Program-made: the position numbers and the translations under genes
DNA from: Candidatus Campylobacter infans
GTDB taxonomy: Bacteria > Campylobacterota > Campylobacteria > Campylobacterales > Campylobacteraceae
DNA: 12,051 bases
Reading direction: 5' to 3'
Assembly: GCA_009827235.1 (NCBI GenBank)
Contig: SPMW01000041.1
Coordinates: 1-12,051, forward strand
The notes under the pieces: generated by a model
Told to the model about the DNA's origin: nothing
The model's database searches: none
The model's input: the letters and a program-made list of their open reading frames with translations, nothing else
Part shown: piece by piece, positions 7,135 to 12,051 of the stretch
How positions within the stretch are numbered: the stretch's first letter is position 1
How the letters are laid out: each line of letters starts with the position of its first letter

Positions 7135-8034
7135 CTAAATTTTTAAGCTAGCTTCAAATTTTTCTTGTAAAAATAAAGGCTGATAGCTTTGTTTGGCCTT
7201 GCGAAGTCCTTCGATGCCTAGATCTTCTTCGCGATTTACTAGCTCATAATCTGCCCAGCACCTAGCTAAAAATTCTCTATTAATGGCTTGATAAATACCA
7301 TTGTAATTTATATCGGCCTTTTCGATGTGAATCACCACGCAACGCTCATTTAAAGCCTCCCCAAAGCTAAAAGCAGCGATTTGCCCATCAACACGGATAA
7401 TCCCGCCACTAAAACTAAGCCTACTAAAATTTTCTAAACAAGCGATAATGCCGATATATTCATTTTTAAGCCCATCGCTTTTATTGCTTAGGCTATCAAA
7501 CCAGCCATTATAAACGCGCGCTAGCTCAGGCGCATTATTTTCATCTAAAAGCTCAAAACTAAAATTATATTGCTTTAAAAAATTATTAAAATGCGTCTTT
7601 TTTTTGTGATATTTTTTACCCGCAAGTGCTATTAATTCGCTTATGCTATAAACATAATCGCTGCGGTCTGGGTTATAAATAAAATCAAAACGCCCAGGCA
7701 TTAGCTCTTGGCATTGGAGCATTTGATTTTTGCTTATTGAATGAATGCTAAAAGGCATTTTAATGCTCTCAAAATACAAAATACACGCTTCAAGCGCATT
7801 TTTTATGGCTGATAAATCGCCATTTTTATGTAAGGGATAAAAAATAAAAGGATTGGAATCTGGGTATTTTGTTTTGATTATTAGGCATTCATTTTGTATG
7901 CCCCAGCTAATCTCGCGCCCAAAATGCCATAAAAAAAGATTAGTAAAGCTTAAATCAGAAACTTCGACCCCGCAAGCTTTAAAATAGCTTTCTAGCTCGT
8001 TTTTATCGCATAATTCTAAGGCTTTAAATTTCAT
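7135..8034 (-). CDS. DUF2156 protein (phosphatidylglycerol lysyltransferase-like GNAT fold)
   Basis: 299 residues, soluble. The pattern matches the DUF2156/LPG-synthase C-terminal family, a double GNAT-like fold related to MprF-type aminoacyl-phospholipid synthases and FemX-like enzymes. Recognisable stretches are DRSDYVYSISELIALAGKKY with the basic KYHKKKTHFNNFL helix (residues 123-153), GGIIRVDGQIAAFSFGE (210-226), and the conserved C-terminal NREEDLGIEGLRKAKQSYQP (267-286). The membrane flippase domain of MprF is absent, so activity on lipid is not implied; many stand-alone members have unknown function. Its ATG lies 1 nt after the permease stop, with AAAGGA as ribosome binding site, so it is the last gene of the metal-uptake operon. 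Whether it has any part in metal uptake is unclear; it may simply share the transcript. Confidence 0.85.
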   Translation of the reverse strand: MKFKALELCDKNELESYFKACGVEVSDLSFTNLFLWHFGREISWGIQNECLIIKTKYPDSNPFIFYPLHKNGDLSAIKNALEACILYFESIKMPFSIHSISKNQMLQCQELMPGRFDFIYNPDRSDYVYSISELIALAGKKYHKKKTHFNNFLKQYNFSFELLDENNAPELARVYNGWFDSLSNKSDGLKNEYIGIIACLENFSRLSFSGGIIRVDGQIAAFSFGEALNERCVVIHIEKADINYNGIYQAINREFLARCWADYELVNREEDLGIEGLRKAKQSYQPLFLQEKFEASLKI

Positions 8035-8035
8035 T

Positions 8036-8830
8036 TTAGTCCTTTAAAATTTTCATTAAAAAAAATGTCAAGCTTGCTAGCAAAATAATACTAGCCCCGC
8101 TTGTTAAATCAAAATAAAAAGCAAGTCCTAGCCCGCCAAGGCAAAAAAGCGCGCTAAAAGCGGTGCTAAGAGCCATCATCAAGGCTAGATTTTTACTAAA
8201 TTTTTCTGCTATATAAGGCGTGATTGTAAGCAAGGCTATTACCATCACAAGCCCCACAAGCCTAATGCTCACCACAACGCAAAGCCCCATAAACACGCTT
8301 TGTGCGTAATACAGCGCGCGCGTGCTAACCCCACGGAGCAAGGCAAACTCACTATCAAAGCTAGCAGCGCAAATGGCTCTATAAAATAAACCAACAAAGC
8401 ACAAAATCAGCACATCAAGCCCTGCGATAATGTATAAATCGCTTTTTGGCACGGCTAAAATCGAGCCAAAAAGATAGCTCATTAAATCCACATTCATTTT
8501 ATCGCTTAAATCAGCAAATATCACGCCAACAGCCATACCAAAAGCCCAAATAGCGCCAATTACGCTATCAAAACGCCCGCGTTCATTAAAGCTAAAATAA
8601 GCTATCAAAACGCTAAGAATTAGCCCAAAACCCAAAGCCCCAAGATTAGGCGAAAATCCCGCAAAAAACGCTATGCCAACGCCACCATAAGCCCCATGAG
8701 CTATGCCACTTGCTACAAAACTCATTTTATTAATTACTACCAAAGTGCCAATAATCCCAACACATACACTTAAAAGCAAGCTCGCAATAATCGCATTTTG
8801 CGCAAAATCAAAACTTAAAATTTCTATCAT
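8036..8830 (-). CDS. znuB: Zinc/manganese-type ABC transporter permease (ZnuB-like)
   Basis: 264 residues with about eight hydrophobic segments, typical of the ABC-3 metal permease family (ZnuB, MntB, TroC). Conserved pieces include FVASGIAHGAYGGVGIA (residues 38-54), ERGRFDSVIGAIWAFGMAVGV, LRGVSTRALYY, and the membrane segment LVGLVMVIALLTITPYIAEKF that corresponds to the family's GxxLvxALL(t)xP region. It forms the inner-membrane channel driven by the adjacent ATPase and fed by the periplasmic binding protein. The gene order binding protein, ATPase, permease matches what I recall for C. jejuni Cj0143c-Cj0142c-Cj0141c. Zinc is the likely ion from the ZnuA-like partner. The ribosome binding site is poor (AGTAAAAAAA), but the stop of a 37-codon ORF lies 5 nt upstream, so coupled translation is plausible. 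Confidence 0.9.
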   Translation of the reverse strand: MIEILSFDFAQNAIIASLLLSVCVGIIGTLVVINKMSFVASGIAHGAYGGVGIAFFAGFSPNLGALGFGLILSVLIAYFSFNERGRFDSVIGAIWAFGMAVGVIFADLSDKMNVDLMSYLFGSILAVPKSDLYIIAGLDVLILCFVGLFYRAICAASFDSEFALLRGVSTRALYYAQSVFMGLCVVVSIRLVGLVMVIALLTITPYIAEKFSKNLALMMALSTAFSALFCLGGLGLAFYFDLTSGASIILLASLTFFLMKILKD

Positions 8831-8832
8831 TT

Positions 8833-8896
8833 TTTTTACTTTTGTAATTCATAAAATAAGCCAAATCCGTTTTTACTTTTGTAATTCATAAAATAA
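8833..8896. repeat. 27-bp perfect direct repeat, period 37 bp
   Basis: Copies at 8833-8859 and 8870-8896 are identical and separated by 10 bp. They look like a recent slippage duplication in the ATPase-permease spacer. Because 37 is not a multiple of 3, it changes the reading frame of the small ORF that spans it and places a stop just ahead of the permease start. Confidence 0.9.
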
Positions 8897-8949
8897 ATTA
8901 ATCCGCCAAAGCCAAAACCCGCGATTATAGCCAAAAATCCAAAATTCAT
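8836..8949 (-). CDS. Possible 37-aa membrane peptide between the ATPase and permease genes
   Basis: An ATG at 8947-8949 opens 37 codons ending in TAA at 8836. The product is one hydrophobic glycine-rich helix (residues 3-21, FGFLAIIAGFGFGGLIYFM) followed by a polar tail. It fills most of the 158-bp ATPase-permease gap. A 27-bp perfect direct repeat (8833-8859 and 8870-8896, period 37 bp) lies in it, so the ORF reads the two copies in different frames and gains a stop just before the permease ATG. The ribosome binding site is weak. It may be a real small transporter subunit, a leader that couples translation, or an accident. Confidence 0.35.
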   Translation of the reverse strand: MNFGFLAIIAGFGFGGLIYFMNYKSKNGFGLFYELQK

Positions 8950-8988
8950 TTATTTAAATATTTTATGCTTGATTTGCGTTAATAAATT

Positions 8989-9723
8989 TTAATTATTACA
9001 CGCGCATTTGGCATTATGTAAAAGCGCTGCCATCTCCACACCGCAAAAATGCTCGCTGTTTTTTGCTAGCGTGAAAATATTTGCGTTATTTTTAGCGTCA
9101 TTTTCGTGTAAATATAAACTTTTATTAACAAAGGCGATTTTATCTGCGATATTTAGTGCCATTTGCGCATCGTGGCTTACCATAAAAATGCCGATTTTAC
9201 GCTCATTTAAGGTTTTTAGCAGTTCGTAAATTTGCGCCGCGGCCTTTGGGTCTAGGCTGGCTGTGGGTTCATCTAGGATTAAAATTTTAGCCTGCGTGGC
9301 GATTGCGCGTGCTATATAAACGCGCTGGCGCTCTCCGCCGCTAAGCTCTTGGATTTTACGCGCGCTAAACTCGCTCATTTGCACCGCTTCTAGCGCGCTT
9401 GTGGCTATTTTATAATCTTCTTTTGTGTAAAAATTAAAAATCTTGCCATTTAGCCTAGCCATTAGCACCACTTCTAGCACGCTTAATGGAAAATTCGCAT
9501 TAAGCGGAATAAATTGTGGCACATAGCCTAGATTTTTTGGCGCGCTTATCGTGCCAGAATGCGCCTTTAATAATCCCAAAACTAATTTTAAAAGCGTGCT
9601 TTTACCGCCTCCATTTGGGCCAATAATGCTTAAAATTTCATCACTATTATACTCTAAGCTGATATTATCAAGTATAAAGTCATTTTGATAAGAAAAGCTT
9701 AAATTTTTAATTACTATTTGCAT
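8989..9723 (-). CDS. znuC: Zinc-type ABC transporter ATPase (ZnuC-like)
   Basis: A 244-residue nucleotide-binding subunit with every catalytic motif: Walker A GPNGGGKST (35-43), Q-loop glutamine Q70 in YVPQF, signature LSGGERQR (127-134), Walker B ILILDEP (147-153), D-loop SLD (156-158) and switch histidine H184 in VSHD. It powers metal import through the ZnuB-like permease. The C-terminal tail is unusually rich in possible metal ligands (H225, C227, H236, C240, C242, ending CACNN), which suggests zinc sensing or binding, though that is inference. Its start overlaps the end of the binding-protein gene by 17 nt, so translation is probably coupled. No degenerate motif or frameshift is seen. Confidence 0.93.
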   Translation of the reverse strand: MQIVIKNLSFSYQNDFILDNISLEYNSDEILSIIGPNGGGKSTLLKLVLGLLKAHSGTISAPKNLGYVPQFIPLNANFPLSVLEVVLMARLNGKIFNFYTKEDYKIATSALEAVQMSEFSARKIQELSGGERQRVYIARAIATQAKILILDEPTASLDPKAAAQIYELLKTLNERKIGIFMVSHDAQMALNIADKIAFVNKSLYLHENDAKNNANIFTLAKNSEHFCGVEMAALLHNAKCACNN

Positions 9724-10567
9724 CTTTAAAGGCTTTAATGGCGTGTTTTAAGGCGTTAAAATAATCATTGCTTAAAGGATCGATTTGGATTATTTTTGCG
9801 CCGATTTGGCTTGCTATTACTTGTGGGCTATGGCCTAAATATCCCGGATTTGTGAAAATCACGCTTACGCCGTGCTTTTTGGCGTCTTTGATGATACTTG
9901 CTAGCTCGTTGATTTTTGGCTCTTTTGCGTTTTTTTCTATGCTGATTTGCTCTAAATCATAACGCTTAGCAAAATACCCCCAAGCTGGATGATACACGAT
10001 AAAAGCGCGCTTTTTAAGCCCTGCTAGCTCGGTTTTTGCATAATTATCTAATTCATCAAGTTCTCTTAAAAGCGCGTTTAGGTTTTGCTCGTAGATTTTT
10101 TGATTTTGGGCGTTTATTTTTATTAGCGTGTTTGCGATGTTTTGGGCGATGATTTTTGCATTTAGTGGATCAAGCCAAATGTGCGTGTCTAGCTCGCTTT
10201 CGTGGTCGTTTTCGTGGTCGTTTTCGTGGTCGTTTTCATGGTCGTGGCTATGCTCTTGTTTGATTTTTGTGATATTTTCATCAAGTTTTGTTATTAAAAG
10301 ATTTTTGGCATTTGCTTTAAACTTTTCTAGCCAAACGCGCTCAAACTCCACCCCAATAGCCAAAAAAACATCAGCCTTTGCGATGATTTTCATATCGCTA
10401 GGTTTTGGCTCGTAATTATGCGCATCGGCTGAAATTAGCGTGTGTAGTTCTACATTTTCGCCGCCGATTTTTTGAGCCAAAAAACTAACTGGCGCGACAG
10501 ATGAGATGATTAAAATTTTAGCCCAAGCCATAGAAGCTAAAACAAAAATAAAAAAGATTTTTTTCAT
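9707..10567 (-). CDS. znuA: Periplasmic zinc-binding protein of the ABC transporter (ZnuA-like)
   Basis: 286 residues with signal peptide MKKIFFIFVLASMAWA. It belongs to the cluster A-I metal-binding proteins. The likely zinc ligands are H50 (DAHNYEP), H129 (THIWLDP), H193 (YHPAWGYFA) and D263 (QIDPL), all in their expected places. Between the second beta segment and H129 is a His/Asp/Glu-rich loop (residues 106-124) with histidines at 106, 108, 110, 114, 118 and 122. Such a loop is a hallmark of zinc-specific rather than manganese-specific members and is thought to help capture zinc. Here it is made by a 12-bp tandem repeat giving NDHE units. It is first in the operon, with an extended -10 promoter and a leader containing three AAGGCAAAT repeats. 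Control by Fur/Zur is plausible but I see no convincing operator. Confidence 0.93.
   Translation of the reverse strand: MKKIFFIFVLASMAWAKILIISSVAPVSFLAQKIGGENVELHTLISADAHNYEPKPSDMKIIAKADVFLAIGVEFERVWLEKFKANAKNLLITKLDENITKIKQEHSHDHENDHENDHENDHESELDTHIWLDPLNAKIIAQNIANTLIKINAQNQKIYEQNLNALLRELDELDNYAKTELAGLKKRAFIVYHPAWGYFAKRYDLEQISIEKNAKEPKINELASIIKDAKKHGVSVIFTNPGYLGHSPQVIASQIGAKIIQIDPLSNDYFNALKHAIKAFKDANSN
10201..10248. repeat. 12-bp tandem repeat coding the ZnuA histidine-rich loop
   Basis: Three perfect copies of CGTGGTCGTTTT (10201-10212, 10213-10224, 10225-10236) and a fourth imperfect copy (10237-10248). On the coding strand each adds four residues, Asn-Asp-His-Glu, without changing frame, so copy number could vary between strains and alter loop length. 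Confidence 0.9.
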
Positions 10568-10594
10568 AATTTGCCTTATTTGCCTTATTTGCCT
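10568..10594 (-). repeat. Three 9-bp repeats with Shine-Dalgarno-like AAGG in the znuA leader
   Basis: On the minus strand AAGGCAAAT occurs three times in a row directly before the znuA start, the last followed by TATG. Each carries AAGG; only the last, 6 nt from the ATG, is at functional distance. Slippage of the 9-bp unit could change leader length without touching the coding frame. Confidence 0.75.
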
Positions 10595-10609
10595 TAAAAT
10601 AAAGCCTTG

Positions 10610-10618
10610 ATTGTAGCA
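10610..10618 (-). promoter_or_regulatory. Extended -10 promoter for the zinc-uptake operon
   Basis: TGCTACAAT on the minus strand fits TGnTATAAT with one change. The expected start is near 10603, giving a leader of about 36 nt that includes the triple AAGGCAAAT repeat. Confidence 0.55.
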
Positions 10619-10677
10619 AAAATTTTAAAATTTACTTGTTTAAAATTTTAAAATTTGCCAAATTCTAAAATTCATAA

Positions 10678-10734
10678 AAATATTTTTTTAAAATTTTTGG
10701 CGTTAAAATTAAGATTATTGTGCTTAAAGGCTAG
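10678..10734 (+). pseudogene. Decayed AapA-like toxin copy (C-terminal relic)
   Basis: Frame 10678-10734 reads KYFFKIFGVKIKIIVLKG and TAG, directly after an in-frame TAA and with no start codon. It aligns with the intact peptide's YLKISVFGAKIEIILLQR ending: KI-FG-KI-II-L are shared and two residues are missing. Homology continues past the stop, where both copies have CTAGG followed by a GC-rich stretch and GGCGCAA(A)GCCCCG. In the relic the hairpin is broken by a GGCGCGT expansion. Promoter, ribosome binding site and N-terminus are gone. Confidence 0.65.
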
Positions 10735-10760
10735 GGCGCGTGGCGCGTGGCGCGTGGCGC
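10735..10760. repeat. GGCGCGT tandem repeat in the relic 3' region
   Basis: About 3.7 copies of the 7-bp unit GGCGCGT (10735-10741, 10742-10748, 10749-10755, then GGCGC). It is a GC-only island in AT-rich DNA and replaces the 5' arm of the hairpin seen in the intact copy downstream. Confidence 0.85.
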
Positions 10761-10890
10761 AAAGCCCCGTCCTTTTGGTGTTAGATTAAAATTTTCTTGT
10801 TTAAAACTTCGTGTAAGATTTATAAAAATATTTTTAAAATTTGTGTGGATTTTTTAATTTTGTGATATTTTTTAAAAGTAGCTTAAAATT
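10761..10890. other. AT-rich spacer with a possible further decayed unit
   Basis: After the relic comes CCCCGTCCTTTT, which may be what remains of the anti-ribosome-binding segment. Then 10796-10848 resembles 10633-10700: both contain CTTGTTTAAAA and later ATAAAAATATTTTT with TAAAATTT. This suggests an old tandem duplication, but low complexity makes it uncertain. No credible ORF is present. Confidence 0.3.
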
Positions 10891-10891
10891 T

Positions 10892-10900
10892 TGATATAAT
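10892..10900 (+). promoter_or_regulatory. Extended -10 promoter of the AapA-like toxin mRNA
   Basis: TGATATAAT is a perfect TGnTATAAT. Transcription should begin near 10906-10908, inside the 5' arm of the GC hairpin, giving a leader of about 43 nt. Confidence 0.75.
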
Positions 10901-10975
10901 GCCGCCGCCGAAGCTTTGGCGGAGGCAAATAAACGATAAAGGATCTTGTATGCGAAAGCAAAACAAGCGTCCTAA
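10897..10975 (-). ncRNA. Predicted antisense antitoxin RNA (IsoA-like)
   Basis: A minus-strand -10 box TATAAT at 10982-10987 (context AAGATATAATACC) lies inside the toxin ORF. Transcription would start near 10975 and run back over codons 1-8, the start codon, the ribosome binding site and the whole toxin leader. It would end after the hairpin at 10926-10901 (GCC-T-CCGCC, 8-nt loop, GGCGG-C-GGC), giving an RNA of about 75-80 nt. In H. pylori, IsoA RNAs have the same placement and length and block AapA translation by duplex formation. The tract after the hairpin is A/U-rich rather than pure U. The ends are estimates. Confidence 0.65.
10901..10926. terminator. GC hairpin: toxin mRNA 5' end and antisense terminator
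   Basis: GCCGCCGCC pairs with GGCGGAGGC (8 pairs, one G-A mismatch) around the loop GAAGCTTT. Read plus, it starts about where the toxin mRNA begins and could protect its 5' end; read minus, it is at the right place to end the antisense RNA. Such dual use is described for AapA/IsoA loci. Confidence 0.6.
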
Positions 10976-11042
10976 GGTGGTATTATATCTTAAAATTAGC
11001 GTTTTTGGTGCTAAAATTGAGATAATATTGCTTCAACGCTAG
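10950..11042 (+). CDS. AapA-like type I toxin peptide, 30 aa
   Basis: A 30-codon ORF from the ATG at 10950 to TAG at 11042 with AAAGGA 6 nt upstream. The product has a basic N-terminus (MRKQNKRPK) and a hydrophobic, amphipathic C-terminal helix, LYLKISVFGAKIEIILLQR. From memory, H. pylori AapA1 is also 30 residues and ends LYLKISFLGCKVVVLLKR, so the LYLKIS block, the central G-K and the basic end coincide. AapA peptides insert in the inner membrane and kill or arrest the cell. Family membership rests on this similarity plus the whole locus layout: antisense promoter inside the ORF, 5' hairpin, 3' hairpin and a 3' anti-ribosome-binding segment. The start codon lies in a local hairpin (CTTGT 10945-10949 with ACAAG 10963-10967, inner TGC-GAAA-GCA). 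It is flanked by a decayed copy upstream and by the flagellin gene, which converges on it. Toxicity is untested. Confidence 0.8.
   Translation: MRKQNKRPKVVLYLKISVFGAKIEIILLQR
10982..10987 (-). promoter_or_regulatory. -10 box of the antisense RNA
   Basis: A perfect TATAAT on the minus strand within codons 11-13 of the toxin ORF, opposite to and 82 bp from the toxin's own -10. No -35 is evident. Confidence 0.65.
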
Positions 11043-11047
11043 GACGG

Positions 11048-11077
11048 GCGGGGCGCAAGCCCCGCTAACCTTTATCG
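11048..11077 (+). promoter_or_regulatory. 3' hairpin and anti-ribosome-binding segment of the toxin mRNA
   Basis: GCGGGGC (11048-11054) pairs with GCCCCGC (11059-11065) around a GCAA tetraloop, a very stable GNRA-capped stem just after the stop codon. Right after it CCTTTATCG (11069-11077) is perfectly complementary to CGATAAAGG (10934-10942), which contains the ribosome binding site. In AapA1 a 5'-3' end interaction keeps full-length mRNA untranslatable until the 3' end is trimmed; the same parts are here. Confidence 0.7.
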
Positions 11078-11200
11078 CTCACATATTGTCTAAATCTATT
11101 AGCAAAACTAGCTAAATTCTAAAATTTGCTTATTAAAAATCATTAAAATTTTTGAAAATTATTTTTAAAATTTACGAGATTTAAACTTTTCGCTTTGATG
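11078..11200. other. AT-rich spacer, no gene seen
   Basis: This stretch consists of AAATTTTAAAA-type runs with no ORF having a ribosome binding site. A segment AAATTCTAAAATT at about 11114-11126 also occurs upstream of the toxin relic (10660-10672), which may mark repeat-unit borders. Confidence 0.3.
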
Positions 11201-11221
11201 GGGCGGGCGTAATGCCCGCCC
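11201..11221 (-). terminator. GC hairpin downstream of the flagellin gene
   Basis: GGGCGGGC (11201-11208), loop GTAAT, GCCCGCCC (11214-11221): a perfect 8-bp stem 47 nt past the flagellin stop. The minus-strand flank is CATCAAAGC, so there is no U-tract, and termination may rely on the stem alone or on processing. Confidence 0.5.
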
Positions 11222-11233
11222 TTTAAAGTCTTT

Positions 11234-11260
11234 AAAGCTTTTAAAGCTTTTAAAGCTTTG
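11234..11260. repeat. 9-bp tandem repeat AAAGCTTTT in the flagellin 3' region
   Basis: Three copies (11234-11242, 11243-11251, 11252-11260, last base changed) between the flagellin stop and its hairpin. The unit contains the palindrome AAAGCTTT and could form alternative short stems. Confidence 0.8.
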
Positions 11261-11267
11261 AAGTGTT

Positions 11268-12051
11268 TTATTGTAGCAATCTCATAACATTTTGTTGGAT
11301 TGTGTTTGCTTGGCTCATCGCGTAGCTGCCTGATTGGGCTAGGATGTTGTATTTGTTGAAATTGCTTGCTTCTGTGGCAAAATCCACATCGCGGATTTGG
11401 CTTTCTGCGCTTTTTACATTTACTTGTGTTACGCTGATGTTGTTTATGGTTGATTGTAGCTGATTTTGAACTGAACCTAGATCTGAACGAATTCTATCAA
11501 GTATTTTTTGGGCTGATTCAGAAATACTAATCATCGCCTGCGCGCCGTAATATGTAGTTACGCCACTTAGCTGATCTGTGGCTGAAAATCCGCCTGCAAA
11601 ATATCCCATAGCAGCTGCTAAGGCTGAGCTTAAAATTCCACTATTCATATCACCTAGGCTTACGGTTTTTTGTTGCCCTTGACTATTCACAGCGGTACTC
11701 ATTGTGCTAATAACCTTATCACCAGCACCCATGCTTATTGTAGATTCTTTACATCCACTCATTTTTATTACTATATCCCTAGCATCTTGGCGGATTAGGG
11801 TTAGTTTGCCTACTATTACGGTAGAAGCACTACTAAATTGTGCATTAGAAGTTGTGCCTAAACCATTACTTTTGCTTAAAACATTTATTTTCATAGCCCT
11901 ACCATCTCTTGCTGTTAGGGTTAATTTACCATCTCTTGTGCTAGCTTCTACGCCTGTTTGTTCTTTTACCTTATTTATGGCATTTACTAGCACATTATTT
12001 TTATCGCCTGCTATTGTTTCAACTTTACCTATTGTTATGCCATTTATTATG
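11268..12051 (-). CDS. fla: Flagellin, C-terminal part (runs off right edge)
   Basis: The frame stays open from the window edge through 260 codons to TAA at 11268, so the N-terminus lies outside. The C-terminal D1/D0 domain is unmistakable: SQNQLQ-type helix (GSVQNQLQSTINNISVTQ), SAESQIRDVDFATEASNF, ILAQSGSYAMSQANT and the end QQNVMRLLQ, which polymerises inside the filament and closely resembles Campylobacter FlaA/FlaB. The remainder is the variable surface domain with two related segments (GKLTLTARDGRAMKI and GKLTLIRQDARDIVI). Export is by the flagellar type III apparatus with no cleaved signal. Glycosylation of the variable domain is usual in the genus but cannot be read here. No second flagellin follows, so if a flaA-flaB tandem exists this is the downstream copy. 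One cysteine codon (11751-11753) is unusual for a flagellin. Confidence 0.95.
   Translation of the reverse strand, partial: IINGITIGKVETIAGDKNNVLVNAINKVKEQTGVEASTRDGKLTLTARDGRAMKINVLSKSNGLGTTSNAQFSSASTVIVGKLTLIRQDARDIVIKMSGCKESTISMGAGDKVISTMSTAVNSQGQQKTVSLGDMNSGILSSALAAAMGYFAGGFSATDQLSGVTTYYGAQAMISISESAQKILDRIRSDLGSVQNQLQSTINNISVTQVNVKSAESQIRDVDFATEASNFNKYNILAQSGSYAMSQANTIQQNVMRLLQ

Noticed and set aside
10128..10415. Plus-strand 95-codon frame with a WSFS repeat
   Set aside because: It is the antisense reading of the ZnuA histidine-rich tandem repeat; the minus-strand gene has signal peptide and ligand motifs.
10735..10760. GGCGCGT repeats considered as a CRISPR or protein-binding iteron array
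   Set aside because: The unit is 7 bp with no spacers and sits exactly where the relic's 3' hairpin should be, so local expansion is simpler.
11268..11993. GTG at 11993 as the flagellin start
   Set aside because: The frame continues open to the window edge with flagellin-like sequence, so that codon is internal.

Overview
The window looks like chromosomal DNA of a Campylobacter or close relative (Campylobacterota). It is AT-rich, spacers are built from runs such as AAATTTTAAAATTT, -10 boxes have the form TGnTATAAT with no clear -35, the flagellin C-terminus is Campylobacter-like, and there is a futalosine-pathway-type UbiA prenyltransferase and a ZnuA/ZnuC/ZnuB-type operon. The species cannot be fixed from this alone. 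No tRNA, rRNA, CRISPR array or insertion sequence is visible.

Left part (1-4912, all minus strand). A FliA/sigma28-type promoter (1951-1977) precedes a 47-residue secreted peptide and a large EF-hand protein that runs off the left edge. Next come a cysteine-paired Sel1-repeat protein with its own promoter and terminator, a tRNA-dihydrouridine synthase, and a GT4-type glycosyltransferase. Middle (5103-7015, plus strand): a tightly packed trio of a UbiA-family prenyltransferase, an unrecognised cytoplasmic protein and a membrane-anchored coiled-coil protein with a helix-turn-helix-like tail. It converges, across an A/T-only spacer, on a minus-strand operon (10567 down to 7135). That operon encodes a zinc-type binding protein, an ATPase, a tiny membrane peptide, a permease and a DUF2156 protein.

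Right part. Between the metal-uptake operon and the flagellin (minus strand, runs off the right edge) lies a stretch that ordinary gene calling leaves empty. It holds a 30-codon plus-strand gene (10950-11042) whose peptide closely resembles the AapA toxins of Helicobacter pylori. It has an extended -10 promoter, a strong ribosome binding site, a convergent antisense promoter inside the ORF, a GC hairpin that can serve the mRNA 5' end and the antisense terminator, a stable 3' hairpin, and a 3' segment with 9-nt perfect complementarity to the ribosome binding site. Together these are the parts of an AapA/IsoA-type type I toxin-antitoxin system. About 220 bp upstream is a decayed copy of the same unit, without a start codon but with the peptide C-terminus and part of the 3' hairpin preserved. 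This locus is the main discovery candidate. The sigma28-linked secreted-peptide/EF-hand pair is the second.
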